From Rhodoferax sp. (lineage in GTDB: Bacteria; Pseudomonadota; Gammaproteobacteria; Burkholderiales; Burkholderiaceae_C), in NCBI RefSeq assembly GCF_028688795.1, contig NZ_JAQTXM010000001.1, positions 288,803-352,802 on the forward strand: 64,000 bases of DNA, in the 5' to 3' direction. Below, one piece after another: positions 24,622 through 32,515 of the stretch; within the stretch, counting starts at the first letter, position 1; each line of letters begins with the position of its first letter. The translations under genes and the position numbers were made by a program. The notes below the pieces were generated by a model that saw nothing but the letters and a program-made list of their open reading frames with translations, was not told where the DNA came from and searched no databases.

Positions 24622-25619
24622 TTAAGCAACCCCTCAGTGGGCAAATAACGGGCATTGATCAGATCAGTCAAGTCATCGCTTCGGGACAAGATGCCGATGC
24701 GAAGCAGGATGTCTGCCACCCGCCTGGCGGTTGTCAGCAATTGTGGGTCATTACCCGCAAGCAGGCGGTGGTTGTTGGCCAGCGTGGGCAACATCAAACC
24801 CCGAAACGCGGACAAAACCCCCGCAGCAGGCAAATTCAGGTGCCCGGCCATGCGGTAAGCTGCATCCTGAGGGTTACGGGTCAGGTCATCAAGCGCGTGA
24901 AAGTGGGCGTCAATCAGGTGCCTGAGCGCCTTGGCATGGGCGTGGTCAAGTGCGTCACTGCGCACCGCCAGCACGTCAACAATGGTGTTGGGAATCTGCC
25001 TGCTGTCAAAGAGACGCGTCATGCCCTGCGCGAGCAGCTGGGTGGCCATCGGCTCGTAGCTGATGAAGGCGTCCGCCGCGCGGCGTTGCCAGGCTTTGGG
25101 TTGGTCCTCCACCCTGATCTGCAGCAGCTCAATGTCTTGGCGCGCCAAGCCGGCGGCCCGCAAAATTTCAGCCAGCATCACCTCAGCGACCGAACTGGCC
25201 TCATAACCCACACGCAAGCCCTTGAGTTGGGCCAATTGGGTGATGCCGGGGCGCACCAGCAACATGTCTGCGCCCAAAGACACATTGAACACCAGCACCA
25301 CGGAAAGCGCCAAGCCGGTGGCCCTTGCCCCGAGCACCTCATCAAGCGTGAGGGCTGCTGCCTGCACCGTGCCGGCCCGCAGTGCCGCCATGGAATCAAC
25401 GGCCGAACGTGTTTCAAGCAGCGTCACCCGGGTGGCGTCCAGCCAACCCCGGTCACGCGCCAGAAACATCGGCTCGTAACCCAGCCACACATGAGCGGCC
25501 ACCGCCACGGCCGAATCTTGCCACCAGTTGCACGCTGACAGCGCGGGCAGCATCCCCGCACTGCCCATCGCGCCCAGCAAGTGGCGTCGTGAAATGGCGG
25601 TATTTGTGCGGCGTGTCAT
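24618..25619 (-). CDS. NitT/TauT-type substrate-binding lipoprotein with Tat signal
   Basis: A 333-residue solute-binding protein of the NMT1/SsuA/TauA-like superfamily. The N-terminus has a twin-arginine motif (SRRHLLG) followed by a hydrophobic run ending in the lipobox L-S-A-C, predicting a Tat-exported lipoprotein. Body motifs are WLGYEPMFLARDRGWLD, LRAGTVQAAALTLDEVLG, LKGLRVGYEASSVAEVML and ADAFISYEPMATQLL, all typical of nitrate/taurine/sulfonate-type receptors. No permease or ATPase gene lies beside it; instead it overlaps the binding-domain/GGDEF/EAL gene by 4 bp, suggesting a role in signal sensing rather than uptake. Ligand unknown. Confidence 0.87.
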   Translation of the reverse strand: MTRRTNTAISRRHLLGAMGSAGMLPALSACNWWQDSAVAVAAHVWLGYEPMFLARDRGWLDATRVTLLETRSAVDSMAALRAGTVQAAALTLDEVLGARATGLALSVVLVFNVSLGADMLLVRPGITQLAQLKGLRVGYEASSVAEVMLAEILRAAGLARQDIELLQIRVEDQPKAWQRRAADAFISYEPMATQLLAQGMTRLFDSRQIPNTIVDVLAVRSDALDHAHAKALRHLIDAHFHALDDLTRNPQDAAYRMAGHLNLPAAGVLSAFRGLMLPTLANNHRLLAGNDPQLLTTARRVADILLRIGILSRSDDLTDLINARYLPTEGLLK

Positions 25620-25812
25620 GACAAATCAATTATGGCCCGATGCCCCGGTCTTTTTGGGCACGATGATTGCATGTGATTCCAAGTGTTCCGGAATAAACCA
25701 AAGCCCTAGTAGAAACCAGAACCTTTGCCCGCTGACCCCAGCCGTAGAATCAGTTTTTAATTTTTCGTTAACCCACCGGGGAAAACCTCGGCTTATTTGA
25801 GAAAGTTGCTCC

Positions 25813-26580
25813 ATGAAAAAACTCTTGTTAGCTGCTGCCATCAGCGCCCTGTGCGCTACTGCCTTTGCCCAGGGCAAAGACCTCAAGGTTGCCATTGACC
25901 CCACCTATGAGCCCTTCACCTTCAAAACGGCTGACGGCAAACCCACCGGTTTTGACGTGGACATTGCCAACGCCCTGTGTGAACAGATCAAGCGCAAGTG
26001 CGTGTTTGTCGAACAAGCCTGGGACGGCATGATTCCCGGTCTGATGGCCAAGAAATACGACGTGATCATCAGCTCGATGTCGATCACCGAAGAACGCCTC
26101 AAACAAGTCGACTTCACCGACAAGTACTACAACACCCCGAGCAAGATCGTCTTGAAGAAAGACATCAAGTTCACCGACCCAGCCTCCATCAAGGGCAAGA
26201 AAATTGGCGTGCTGAAAGCCAGCACACAAGAAAAATACGCCCTGGGCGAACTCAAGACCAAGGGTGTGGAAGTGGTGTCTTATGACGCGCAAGACCAGGT
26301 TTACCTGGACATCAAGGCTGGCCGTCTGGACGGCACCGTGGCTGACACCCAGGAAGTGTTGGGCGGTTTCCTGAGCAAGCCAGGTGGCGACGCTTACCAG
26401 TTTGTCGGCGACGCGCTCTACATTCCCAAGTACTTTGGCACCGGCGCTGGCGTGGCCCTGCGCAAAGGCCAGGCCGACCTGAAGAAAGAACTCAGCGCCG
26501 CCATCAAGGCGATTCGTGGCAACGGCAAATACAAAGCCATCAACGACAAATACTTCACGTTTGACGTGTACGGCAAGTAA
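25813..26580 (+). CDS. Basic amino acid ABC transporter, periplasmic binding protein (HisJ/ArgT-like)
   Basis: A 255-residue type II solute-binding protein (SBP_bac_3 family). There is a Sec signal peptide with cleavage expected after AFA (SALCATAFA|QGKD). The family motif GFDVDIANALCEQIKRKC is at about 49-66, and SSMSITEERLKQVDFTDKYY follows at about 92-111. The pair of cysteines around residue 59 and 65 matches lysine/arginine/ornithine- and histidine-binding proteins. It is the first gene of a transporter operon with two permeases, a deacylase and an ATPase. A stable hairpin (26595-26627) separates it from the permease genes and probably favours higher expression of the binding protein. 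The 193-bp region upstream is AT-rich and holds the promoter, but no exact -10/-35 pair is called. Confidence 0.92.
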   Translation: MKKLLLAAAISALCATAFAQGKDLKVAIDPTYEPFTFKTADGKPTGFDVDIANALCEQIKRKCVFVEQAWDGMIPGLMAKKYDVIISSMSITEERLKQVDFTDKYYNTPSKIVLKKDIKFTDPASIKGKKIGVLKASTQEKYALGELKTKGVEVVSYDAQDQVYLDIKAGRLDGTVADTQEVLGGFLSKPGGDAYQFVGDALYIPKYFGTGAGVALRKGQADLKKELSAAIKAIRGNGKYKAINDKYFTFDVYGK

Positions 26581-26594
26581 GCAATTGTTTAAAT

Positions 26595-26627
26595 GGTTGG
26601 CCTGTTGCACCGCTGCACGGGCCAACC
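26595..26627 (+). promoter_or_regulatory. Intercistronic hairpin between the binding-protein and permease genes
   Basis: GGTTGGCC (26595-26602) pairs perfectly with GGCCAACC (26620-26627). There is no T-run, so it is probably an mRNA-stabilising or processing structure that raises binding-protein levels relative to the membrane components. Confidence 0.55.
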
Positions 26628-26651
26628 CACCGGTTTCCTGATTTTCTCCAA

Positions 26652-27350
26652 ATGACGTCCAACACGCAGTCGTACCTTCTGGTTATTTTGCAGGGTTCCT
26701 TGCTCACGGTGGGCGTGTCTCTGGGCGCGCTGGTGGTCTCCATCATCCTGGGGTTGCTGGGCGCTGCTGCCAAGCTCTCAGGCCGCCCGACTCTCGTGGG
26801 TTTGGGTACTTTTTACACCACCATCATCCGCGGCATCCCCGATTTGGTGCTGATGCTGCTGGTGTTTTACGGTGGCACCATCGGCATCAATACCTTGCTT
26901 GAAAAGATGGGCTCTGAGGCCACTATCGACATCGAACCCTTTGCCGCGGGTGTGATCACCATCGGCTTCATTTACGGCGCTTACATGACCGAAACCTTTC
27001 GCGGTGCCATTTTGAGCATTCCCAAAGGCCAGATGGAAGCGGCCTGGGCCTTTGGCATGAGCCGTACACAGACCTTTGTACGCATCACCCTGCCGCAAAT
27101 GGTGCGTTACGCCCTCCCCGGCTTCACCAACAACTGGTTGGTACTAATCAAGGCCACCGCACTGGTGAGCCTGATTGGCTTGCAGGAAATGACGTATCTG
27201 GCCAAGCAGGCCAGCTCTGCCACGCGTTCGCCCTTCATGTTCTTTTTGTTCACGGGGGCGCTTTTTTTGCTTTACACCACGATCAGCTTGTATGTCCTGA
27301 AAAAAATTAACGCCCGCTACAGCCTAGGCACCAAACGGGGGCAGCTGTAA
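26652..27350 (+). CDS. Amino acid ABC transporter permease (HisQ-like)
   Basis: A 232-residue inner-membrane subunit of a polar amino acid importer. It has about five hydrophobic helices, starting with YLLVILQGSLLTVGVSLGAL. The characteristic cytoplasmic EAA loop that contacts the ATPase is seen as MEAAWAFGMSRTQTFVRITL (about 135-154). TIIRGIPDLVLMLLVFYG is typical of the HisMQ family. Its stop overlaps the start of the next permease (TAATG at 27348-27352), so the two permeases are translationally coupled and presumably form a heterodimer. Confidence 0.93.
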   Translation: MTSNTQSYLLVILQGSLLTVGVSLGALVVSIILGLLGAAAKLSGRPTLVGLGTFYTTIIRGIPDLVLMLLVFYGGTIGINTLLEKMGSEATIDIEPFAAGVITIGFIYGAYMTETFRGAILSIPKGQMEAAWAFGMSRTQTFVRITLPQMVRYALPGFTNNWLVLIKATALVSLIGLQEMTYLAKQASSATRSPFMFFLFTGALFLLYTTISLYVLKKINARYSLGTKRGQL

Positions 27351-28063
27351 TGGAATGGGCCGTCATTTTTGAGCCCGACAACCTGGCGCTGTTTGGCAAC
27401 GGTATCGTCATCACCCTGTGGCTGCTGTTCTCGTCGCTGGCGGTGGGCGCGGTGCTGGCACTGGTCTTTGCCTTGATCCTGACCGGGCCGTGGGCACCGC
27501 TGCGCTGGCTGGTCAGCGCCTACACCTTTGTCATTCGTGGTACCCCGCTTTTGATTCAGGTCTACCTGATTTATTACGGCCTGGGTCAACTGGAGTGGAT
27601 TCAGGTGCGCTGGGACTCGGTCTGGCCCTGGACCCATTTCAAGGAGCCTTTCTTTTGCGCGCTGCTGGCCTTCAGCCTGAACACCGCTGGCTACACCGCC
27701 GAGATGCTGGCCGGAGCCATCAGGGAAACCAGTGCGGGCGAGATTGAAGCCGCACACGCCTATGGCATGAGCCGTTTTCAGACCATGCTGCGGGTGGTGT
27801 TGCCCAGCGCCATGCGCCGCACCTTGCCCGCCTACAGCAACGAGGTGGTGATGATGCTGCACAGCACCAGTCTGGCCAGTGCCGTGCCCAACATGCTGGA
27901 TGTCACGTCAGCCGCCAGCCGCATTTATGCCACCTACTATTTACCGTTTGAGGCCTATCTGGCGGCTGCCGCCATCTATCTGACAGCCTCGTTTTGTCTG
28001 ATTGGCTTCTTCCGCTTCTCGGAAGGCCGGCTGCTGGCGTATCTGGCCCCCCAAAAACACTAA
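27350..28063 (+). CDS. Amino acid ABC transporter permease (HisM-like)
   Basis: A 237-residue partner of the HisQ-like subunit. FVIRGTPLLIQVYLIYYGLG (about 62-81) and the EAA loop IEAAHAYGMSRFQTMLRVVL (about 133-152) are diagnostic of the histidine/arginine permease family. The C-terminal LPFEAYLAAAAIYL stretch ends in a charged cytoplasmic tail. It is followed after 18 bp by the M14-type deacylase gene. Confidence 0.93.
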   Translation: MEWAVIFEPDNLALFGNGIVITLWLLFSSLAVGAVLALVFALILTGPWAPLRWLVSAYTFVIRGTPLLIQVYLIYYGLGQLEWIQVRWDSVWPWTHFKEPFFCALLAFSLNTAGYTAEMLAGAIRETSAGEIEAAHAYGMSRFQTMLRVVLPSAMRRTLPAYSNEVVMMLHSTSLASAVPNMLDVTSAASRIYATYYLPFEAYLAAAAIYLTASFCLIGFFRFSEGRLLAYLAPQKH

Positions 28064-28081
28064 CCCAAAAGACGACTTGCC

Positions 28082-29212
28082 ATGCAACGTGTTGATCACC
28101 CCCTGTTGTCGCCCAGTCTGGGCAGCCATAAAACCCTGACCAGCTTTCACTTTGGCACGCCCGGCAGCGGCCGCAAGATTTACATCGAAGCCAGCCTGCA
28201 CGCCGAGGAACTGCCCGGCATGCTGGTGGCGCACCATTTGCGTGCCTTGTTTGAAGCCGCTGAGACAGCCGGGCAACTTCAGGGCGAAATTGTGCTGGTG
28301 CCCGTGGCTAACCCAATTGGTCTGGCGCAGCGGCTGGACCACAAGCCGATGGGCCGTTTTGAGCTGGACACCTCGGAAAATTTCAACCGTCACTACCCTG
28401 ACCTGGCTGCGGCGGTAGAGCCTGCCGTGCGCGATGTGCTTGGGCAAGACGCGCAAGCCAACGTGCGAACCGTGCGCCAAGCGGTGGGCACTTACTTGAA
28501 AAACTGGCGTCCTGAGACCGAGTTGCAGAGCCTGCGCCGCACTTTGCTGACCCTGGCGCACGATGCCGACGATGTGCTGGACCTGCACTGCGACTGCGAA
28601 GGGGTGTTGCACTTCTACACCGAAGAGGCTTGCTGGCCACACATGCAGGAATTGGCGCACTTCCTGGGGGCTGAGGCCATTTTGCTGGCCAAAAGCTCAG
28701 GCAACCGCCCCATTGACGAATGCCTGTCGGGCGCCTGGTGGCAACTGGCCGACCGGCTCAAGGCCAAGGGTGTTGATGTGCCGTTGCCGCAAGGCTGCTG
28801 CAGCACCACCATTGAGTTGCGTGGCGAACTGGATGTGAGCCACGCCTGGGCACAAAAAGACGCGCAAGCCATCGTTGCCTGGCTGCAGCACCTTGGAGTT
28901 TTGGCCTGCAGCCAGCCGCCTGCCGTGCCAGCTGCGTTGTGCGCTGCCACGCCGTTGGCGGGCTCAGAGTCATTGCACGCACCCGCACCCGGCGTGGTCG
29001 TGTTTGCAGCAGACATTGGCCAAGTCTTGAAGGCTGGCGATTTGGTGGCCGAGGTCATCGACCCGATTGCCAACCAGACTCACCGCGTGTGCGCTGGCGT
29101 AACCGGCATTTTCTACGCCCGCATTCGCGACCGCTACATCACCGCAGGTGGCGAGCTTGGCAAGATTGCCAGTGCAACCGCGTTTCGCAGCGGCGAACTG
29201 CTCGGTGCTTGA
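28082..29212 (+). CDS. Succinylglutamate desuccinylase/aspartoacylase-family metallohydrolase (M14-like)
   Basis: A 376-residue zinc carboxypeptidase-fold enzyme (AstE/AspA family, PF04952). Zinc ligands are seen as H and E in [10 protein letters not shown] (about residue 38-47) and a later H in [10 protein letters not shown] (about 164). The C-terminal barrel-like extension includes [25 protein letters not shown]-like [12 protein letters not shown] and ends near RSGELLGA. Relatives remove acyl groups from N-acyl amino acids or cleave small amides. Its place between the permease and ATPase genes of an amino acid importer suggests that the imported substrate is an acylated or otherwise capped amino acid, which it deblocks; this is inference. 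Confidence 0.88.
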   Translation: MQRVDHPLLSPSLGSHKTLTSFHFGTPGSGRKIYIEASLHAEELPGMLVAHHLRALFEAAETAGQLQGEIVLVPVANPIGLAQRLDHKPMGRFELDTSENFNRHYPDLAAAVEPAVRDVLGQDAQANVRTVRQAVGTYLKNWRPETELQSLRRTLLTLAHDADDVLDLHCDCEGVLHFYTEEACWPHMQELAHFLGAEAILLAKSSGNRPIDECLSGAWWQLADRLKAKGVDVPLPQGCCSTTIELRGELDVSHAWAQKDAQAIVAWLQHLGVLACSQPPAVPAALCAATPLAGSESLHAPAPGVVVFAADIGQVLKAGDLVAEVIDPIANQTHRVCAGVTGIFYARIRDRYITAGGELGKIASATAFRSGELLGA

Positions 29213-29243
29213 GGCCGCCCAGTCTTCAACCCAAAGTTCAAAT

Positions 29244-30020
29244 ATGACCACCACATCGCTCAAACTGCAGGTTGACAACATCCACAAGCGCTTTGGCGCC
29301 AACGAAGTCCTCAAAGGCGTGTCGCTCACGGCGCATGCCGGGGATGTGATCAGCATCATCGGCAGCTCAGGCTCTGGCAAAAGCACGTTTTTGCGTTGCA
29401 TCAATCTGCTGGAAAAGCCAAACCAAGGGCGGATCACCGTGGCCGGTGAAGAGCTGCACCTGAACCCTGATGCCAGGGGCGAATTGCACGCCGCCAACCC
29501 GAAACAGTTAGCGCGCCTGCGCACCAAGCTGGCCATGGTGTTCCAGCATTTCAACCTGTGGGCGCACATGACGGTGTTGCAAAACATCATCGAAGCCCCG
29601 GTGCATGTGATGGGTGTGCCACGCGACCAGGCGGTGGACATTGCCCGCAAATACCTCGCCAAAGTTGGCCTGGAAGGCAAAGAAGACGCATACCCAGCAC
29701 ACCTGAGCGGTGGCCAGCAGCAACGCGTGGCGATTGCCCGCGCCTTGGCCATGGAGCCCGAGGTGATGCTGTTTGACGAACCCACCAGCGCACTTGACCC
29801 CGAGCTGGTCAGTGAGGTACTCAAGGTTATGAAAAACCTGGCTTTGGAAGGCCGCACCATGGTGGTGGTGACGCATGAAATGGGTTTTGCCCGCGAGGTG
29901 TCTAACCACCTGATCTTCCTGCACAAGGGCCAGATTGAAGAGCAAGGCAACCCGGCCACCGTGCTGGGCAGCCCAAAGAGCGTGCGCCTAGCGCAGTTTT
30001 TATCCGGAAGTTTGAAGTAA
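29244..30020 (+). CDS. Amino acid ABC transporter ATP-binding protein (HisP-like)
   Basis: A 258-residue ATPase: Walker [10 protein letters not shown] near residue 40, Q-loop [18 protein letters not shown], signature [15 protein letters not shown] near 155, Walker [17 protein letters not shown], and switch His in [19 protein letters not shown] and the ELVSEVL segment place it with HisP/ArtP-type polar amino acid importers, and it serves the permeases at 26652-28063. The start is ATG 29244; an earlier in-frame start would overlap the deacylase gene and lacks family similarity. A dispersed repeat copy follows the stop directly. Confidence 0.94.
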   Translation: MTTTSLKLQVDNIHKRFGANEVLKGVSLTAHAGDVISIIGSSGSGKSTFLRCINLLEKPNQGRITVAGEELHLNPDARGELHAANPKQLARLRTKLAMVFQHFNLWAHMTVLQNIIEAPVHVMGVPRDQAVDIARKYLAKVGLEGKEDAYPAHLSGGQQQRVAIARALAMEPEVMLFDEPTSALDPELVSEVLKVMKNLALEGRTMVVVTHEMGFAREVSNHLIFLHKGQIEEQGNPATVLGSPKSVRLAQFLSGSLK

Positions 30021-30068
30021 TTCAGGCCTCTAGCCCTTATACAGTAAGCGCGAACAGCTACTATTTTT
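30021..30068 (-). repeat. Dispersed repeat copy 10 (intergenic)
   Basis: Reverse-orientation copy: TTCAGGCCTCTAGCCCTTAT, ACAGTAAGCGCGAACAGCTA, CTATTTTTAT. It begins 1 bp after the HisP-like stop and ends about 13 bp before the next start, so it forms nearly the whole 60-bp spacer. Confidence 0.87.
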
Positions 30069-30080
30069 ATAGTAATTTAA

Positions 30081-31124
30081 ATGACTTGGTTAAACACGGC
30101 ACTGGCCCGCATTGAGGCTGACTACCAGCGCAGTGCCGACACCCACCTGATTCCCCTGCCCTTGCCGGCCTTTGCCAGCCACGGCATTGACCTTTACCTG
30201 AAAGACGAGTCCACCCACCCCACTGGCAGCCTGAAACACCGCCTGGCCCGCTCGCTGTTTCTCTACAGCCTGTGCAACGGCTGGCTGCATGAAGGCTCCA
30301 CCGTGGTGGAATCCAGCAGCGGCTCCACTGCGGTGAGTGAAGCCTACTTTGCCAGGCTGCTCGGCCTGCCCTTCATTGCCGTGATGCCGCGTTGCACCTC
30401 ACCCGAAAAAATTGCACAAATCACCTTTTATGGTGGCCAGTGCCATTTGGTCGACAGCGCCCCTGCTGTTTACGACGAGGCGCGTGCGCTGGCCCTGCAA
30501 ACCGGTGGCCACTACATGGACCAGTTCACCTACGCCGAGCGCGCCACCGACTGGCGCGGCAACAACAACATCGCCCAAAGCATGTTCAACCAGATGGCGC
30601 GTGAGCGATTCCCGGTGCCACGCTGGGTGGTGGTAGGCGCTGGCACCGGTGGCACCAGCGCCACCATTGGCCGTTTCATCCGTTACCAGCGTCACGATAC
30701 CCAGGTGCTGGTGGCTGACCCCGAAGGTTCGGTGTTTGGCAACTACCACCGCACCGGGGACGCCACCCTGACCGGGCCCGGCTCGCAGATCGAAGGCATT
30801 GGCCGACCGCGCGTGGAAGCCAGCTTCATCCGCACGCTGGTTGACCGCATGTTGACGGTGAGCAATGTCGATTCATTGGCCGCCATGCAGCTGCTGTCAG
30901 AGTTGCTGGGCCGCAAGGTTGGGCCATCCACCGGCACCAATCTTGTCGGCATGCTGACGCTGGCCTGCGAGATGCGCTCAACCGGTGAGCAGGGTTCTAT
31001 CTTGTCGCTGCTGTGTGATGCCGGGGAACGCTACCTGGGCTCGTACCATGACCCGGCATGGGTCGATAAAAACATCGGCGACTGCACTTGTGCATTGGCT
31101 GACCTGCGCGCCCGATTGGGCTGA
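30081..31124 (+). CDS. PLP-dependent cysteine synthase-family enzyme
   Basis: A 347-residue fold-type II PLP enzyme. The PLP lysine is in [11 protein letters not shown] (about residue 52). The substrate-binding loop [19 protein letters not shown] is at about 75-93, and the phosphate-binding Gly loop [14 protein letters not shown] is near 194. Relatives include O-acetylserine sulfhydrylases and cysteine desulfhydrases of the Cds1 type; the C-terminal [15 protein letters not shown] is seen in that subgroup. Whether it makes or breaks cysteine cannot be decided here. It directly follows the amino acid importer operon, with only the repeat between, so it may act on the imported compound. Confidence 0.85.
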   Translation: MTWLNTALARIEADYQRSADTHLIPLPLPAFASHGIDLYLKDESTHPTGSLKHRLARSLFLYSLCNGWLHEGSTVVESSSGSTAVSEAYFARLLGLPFIAVMPRCTSPEKIAQITFYGGQCHLVDSAPAVYDEARALALQTGGHYMDQFTYAERATDWRGNNNIAQSMFNQMARERFPVPRWVVVGAGTGGTSATIGRFIRYQRHDTQVLVADPEGSVFGNYHRTGDATLTGPGSQIEGIGRPRVEASFIRTLVDRMLTVSNVDSLAAMQLLSELLGRKVGPSTGTNLVGMLTLACEMRSTGEQGSILSLLCDAGERYLGSYHDPAWVDKNIGDCTCALADLRARLG

Positions 31125-31156
31125 GAATTCATAGACTTTTTGTCTCCCCCACCATT

Positions 31157-32308
31157 TTGCAAAGCCCGCTTTATCCATCGTTATCGCGCCGCCAGCTGCT
31201 CGCCACCAGCTTGAGCGCACCGCTCTGGCCCGGCTTGGCGCAGGCACAAAGTGGCAGCACCACGCAGCCGTCAACCCTGCCTGCCAAACGAGCCCTGCAG
31301 TTCCCACGTGATCTGGGCAGCCACCCGGACTTTGCCATTGAGTGGTGGTACATCACGGGTCAGCTGCAAGCCGAAGAACGCCAGTTTGGTTTTCAGCTGA
31401 CATTTTTCAGATCGCGCGTGCCGGTGACCCAAGGCATGCGATCCGCCTTTGCCGCCAAGCAGTTGATTTTCGCCCACGCCGCCGTCACCGATGTGGCAGG
31501 CAAGCGCTTGCTGCACGACCAGCGCATTGCCCGCGCATCTGGAGCGGCGCAGGTTGATCTGGCCTCTGCCAGCAGCGTTGATACCGACATCACACTGGGT
31601 AATTGGTCGCTCACGCGCCAGGCCGCTGGGTACCAGGCGCAAGCCAGTGGGCCGGGCTTTGCCTTTACCCTGGCCTTGCGTGAAACCCAGCCGCTGTTGT
31701 TACAAGGCGACCAGGGGCTGTCGCGCAAGGGGCCGCAAGCTGAGCAGATGAGTTTTTACTACAGCCTGCCGCAGTTGCAGGCCAGCGGGCAGCTGCGCTT
31801 GGACGGGCAAACGCTGAACGCGCGAGGCCAGGCCTGGCTAGACCACGAGTGGAGCCAGTCGCTGATGCACCCCGATGCCGTCGGCTGGGACTGGATCGGC
31901 ATGAACTTGTCTGACGGCAGCGCGCTTACCGCTTTCAGGCTGCGCACAAAGACGGGCGATGCGCTGTGGTCCGGTGGGTCGTATCGCGTGGCGGGCCAGG
32001 TCAGCCCGGAGGTGTTTAGGCCAGAAGACGTGGTGTTTGCGGCCACACGTTTCTGGAAGAGCCGTGCCACCGGCACCACCTACCCGGTGGCCTGGTCGGT
32101 GGCCATCACCCGCCGCACAGTCACTGGCGTGCCAAGCACTGAACGCTATGTTGTGAACGCTGTTGTCGATCAGCAAGAACTCGACAGCCGCCAGTCCACC
32201 GGGGCCATTTACTGGGAAGGTTTGAGCGAACTGTTTGACAGCCAAGGCAAACTGATTGGCCGCGGCTACCTAGAAATGACCGGCTACGCCAGCCCGCTGT
32301 TGATTTAG
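31157..32308 (+). CDS. CrtC/AttH-like lipocalin-fold protein with Tat signal
   Basis: A 383-residue protein of the carotenoid 1,2-hydratase/AttH superfamily (PF07143 plus a C-terminal lipocalin-like domain). Family signatures are HPDFAIEWWYITGQLQ near residue 58, GFQLTFFRSRVP, the WLDHEWSQS motif near 235 and GWDWIGMNLSDGSALTAFRL. The N-terminus SRRQLLATSL, followed by a hydrophobic run, predicts Tat export. No ATG fits; the start is taken as TTG 31157, so it is uncertain by a few codons. Despite the name, no carotenoid genes are nearby. AttH-like proteins are usually linked to FtsX-type ABC exporters, such as the one at 14681/17907, which is about 10 kb upstream. Confidence 0.82.
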   Translation: MQSPLYPSLSRRQLLATSLSAPLWPGLAQAQSGSTTQPSTLPAKRALQFPRDLGSHPDFAIEWWYITGQLQAEERQFGFQLTFFRSRVPVTQGMRSAFAAKQLIFAHAAVTDVAGKRLLHDQRIARASGAAQVDLASASSVDTDITLGNWSLTRQAAGYQAQASGPGFAFTLALRETQPLLLQGDQGLSRKGPQAEQMSFYYSLPQLQASGQLRLDGQTLNARGQAWLDHEWSQSLMHPDAVGWDWIGMNLSDGSALTAFRLRTKTGDALWSGGSYRVAGQVSPEVFRPEDVVFAATRFWKSRATGTTYPVAWSVAITRRTVTGVPSTERYVVNAVVDQQELDSRQSTGAIYWEGLSELFDSQGKLIGRGYLEMTGYASPLLI

Positions 32309-32316
32309 ATTACTAC

Positions 32317-32377
32317 AAATTAAGTAGCTGCTTGCGCAATAGCCATAAGCGCTAGGGGCCAATTTGGTCTAAATTAT
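32317..32377 (+). repeat. Dispersed repeat copy 11 (intergenic)
   Basis: Forward copy: AAGTAGCTGCTTGCGCAATA, GCCATAAGCGCTAGGGGCCA, ATTTGGTCTAAATTA. It contains an imperfect hairpin, CTTGCGC/GCGCTAG. It starts about 10 bp after the stop of the CrtC/AttH-like gene and is one of the best-preserved copies. Confidence 0.88.
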
Positions 32378-32453
32378 TCAAGGGCAGCAGAACTTGCGCA
32401 AAATGGTGACCATCCGGGTGATCCACGCAAACGCCCTCCGACCCGTTCAAGGC

Positions 32454-32475
32454 GCGCCGCAATGGCGCTTTTTTT
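32454..32475 (+). terminator. Rho-independent terminator upstream of the ABC exporter gene
   Basis: The stem GCGCC-GCAAT-GGCGC is followed by seven T. It lies about 145 bp after the CrtC/AttH-like gene stop and 40 bp before the exporter start; it may also attenuate the exporter gene. Confidence 0.7.
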
Positions 32476-32515
32476 GCGAATCCTGCCATTTCTGTTTTTT
32501 TGAATTGATCGCCCC

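Noticed and set aside
25620..25812. Small gene or exact promoter upstream of the binding-protein gene
   Set aside because: No coding potential; a TAGAAT sequence at 25745 is -10-like but no -35 hexamer stands at a proper distance.
31157..32308. Carotenoid biosynthesis function for the CrtC-like gene
   Set aside because: No other carotenoid or photosynthesis genes in the window; the protein fits the broader AttH/lipocalin-like group with a Tat signal.
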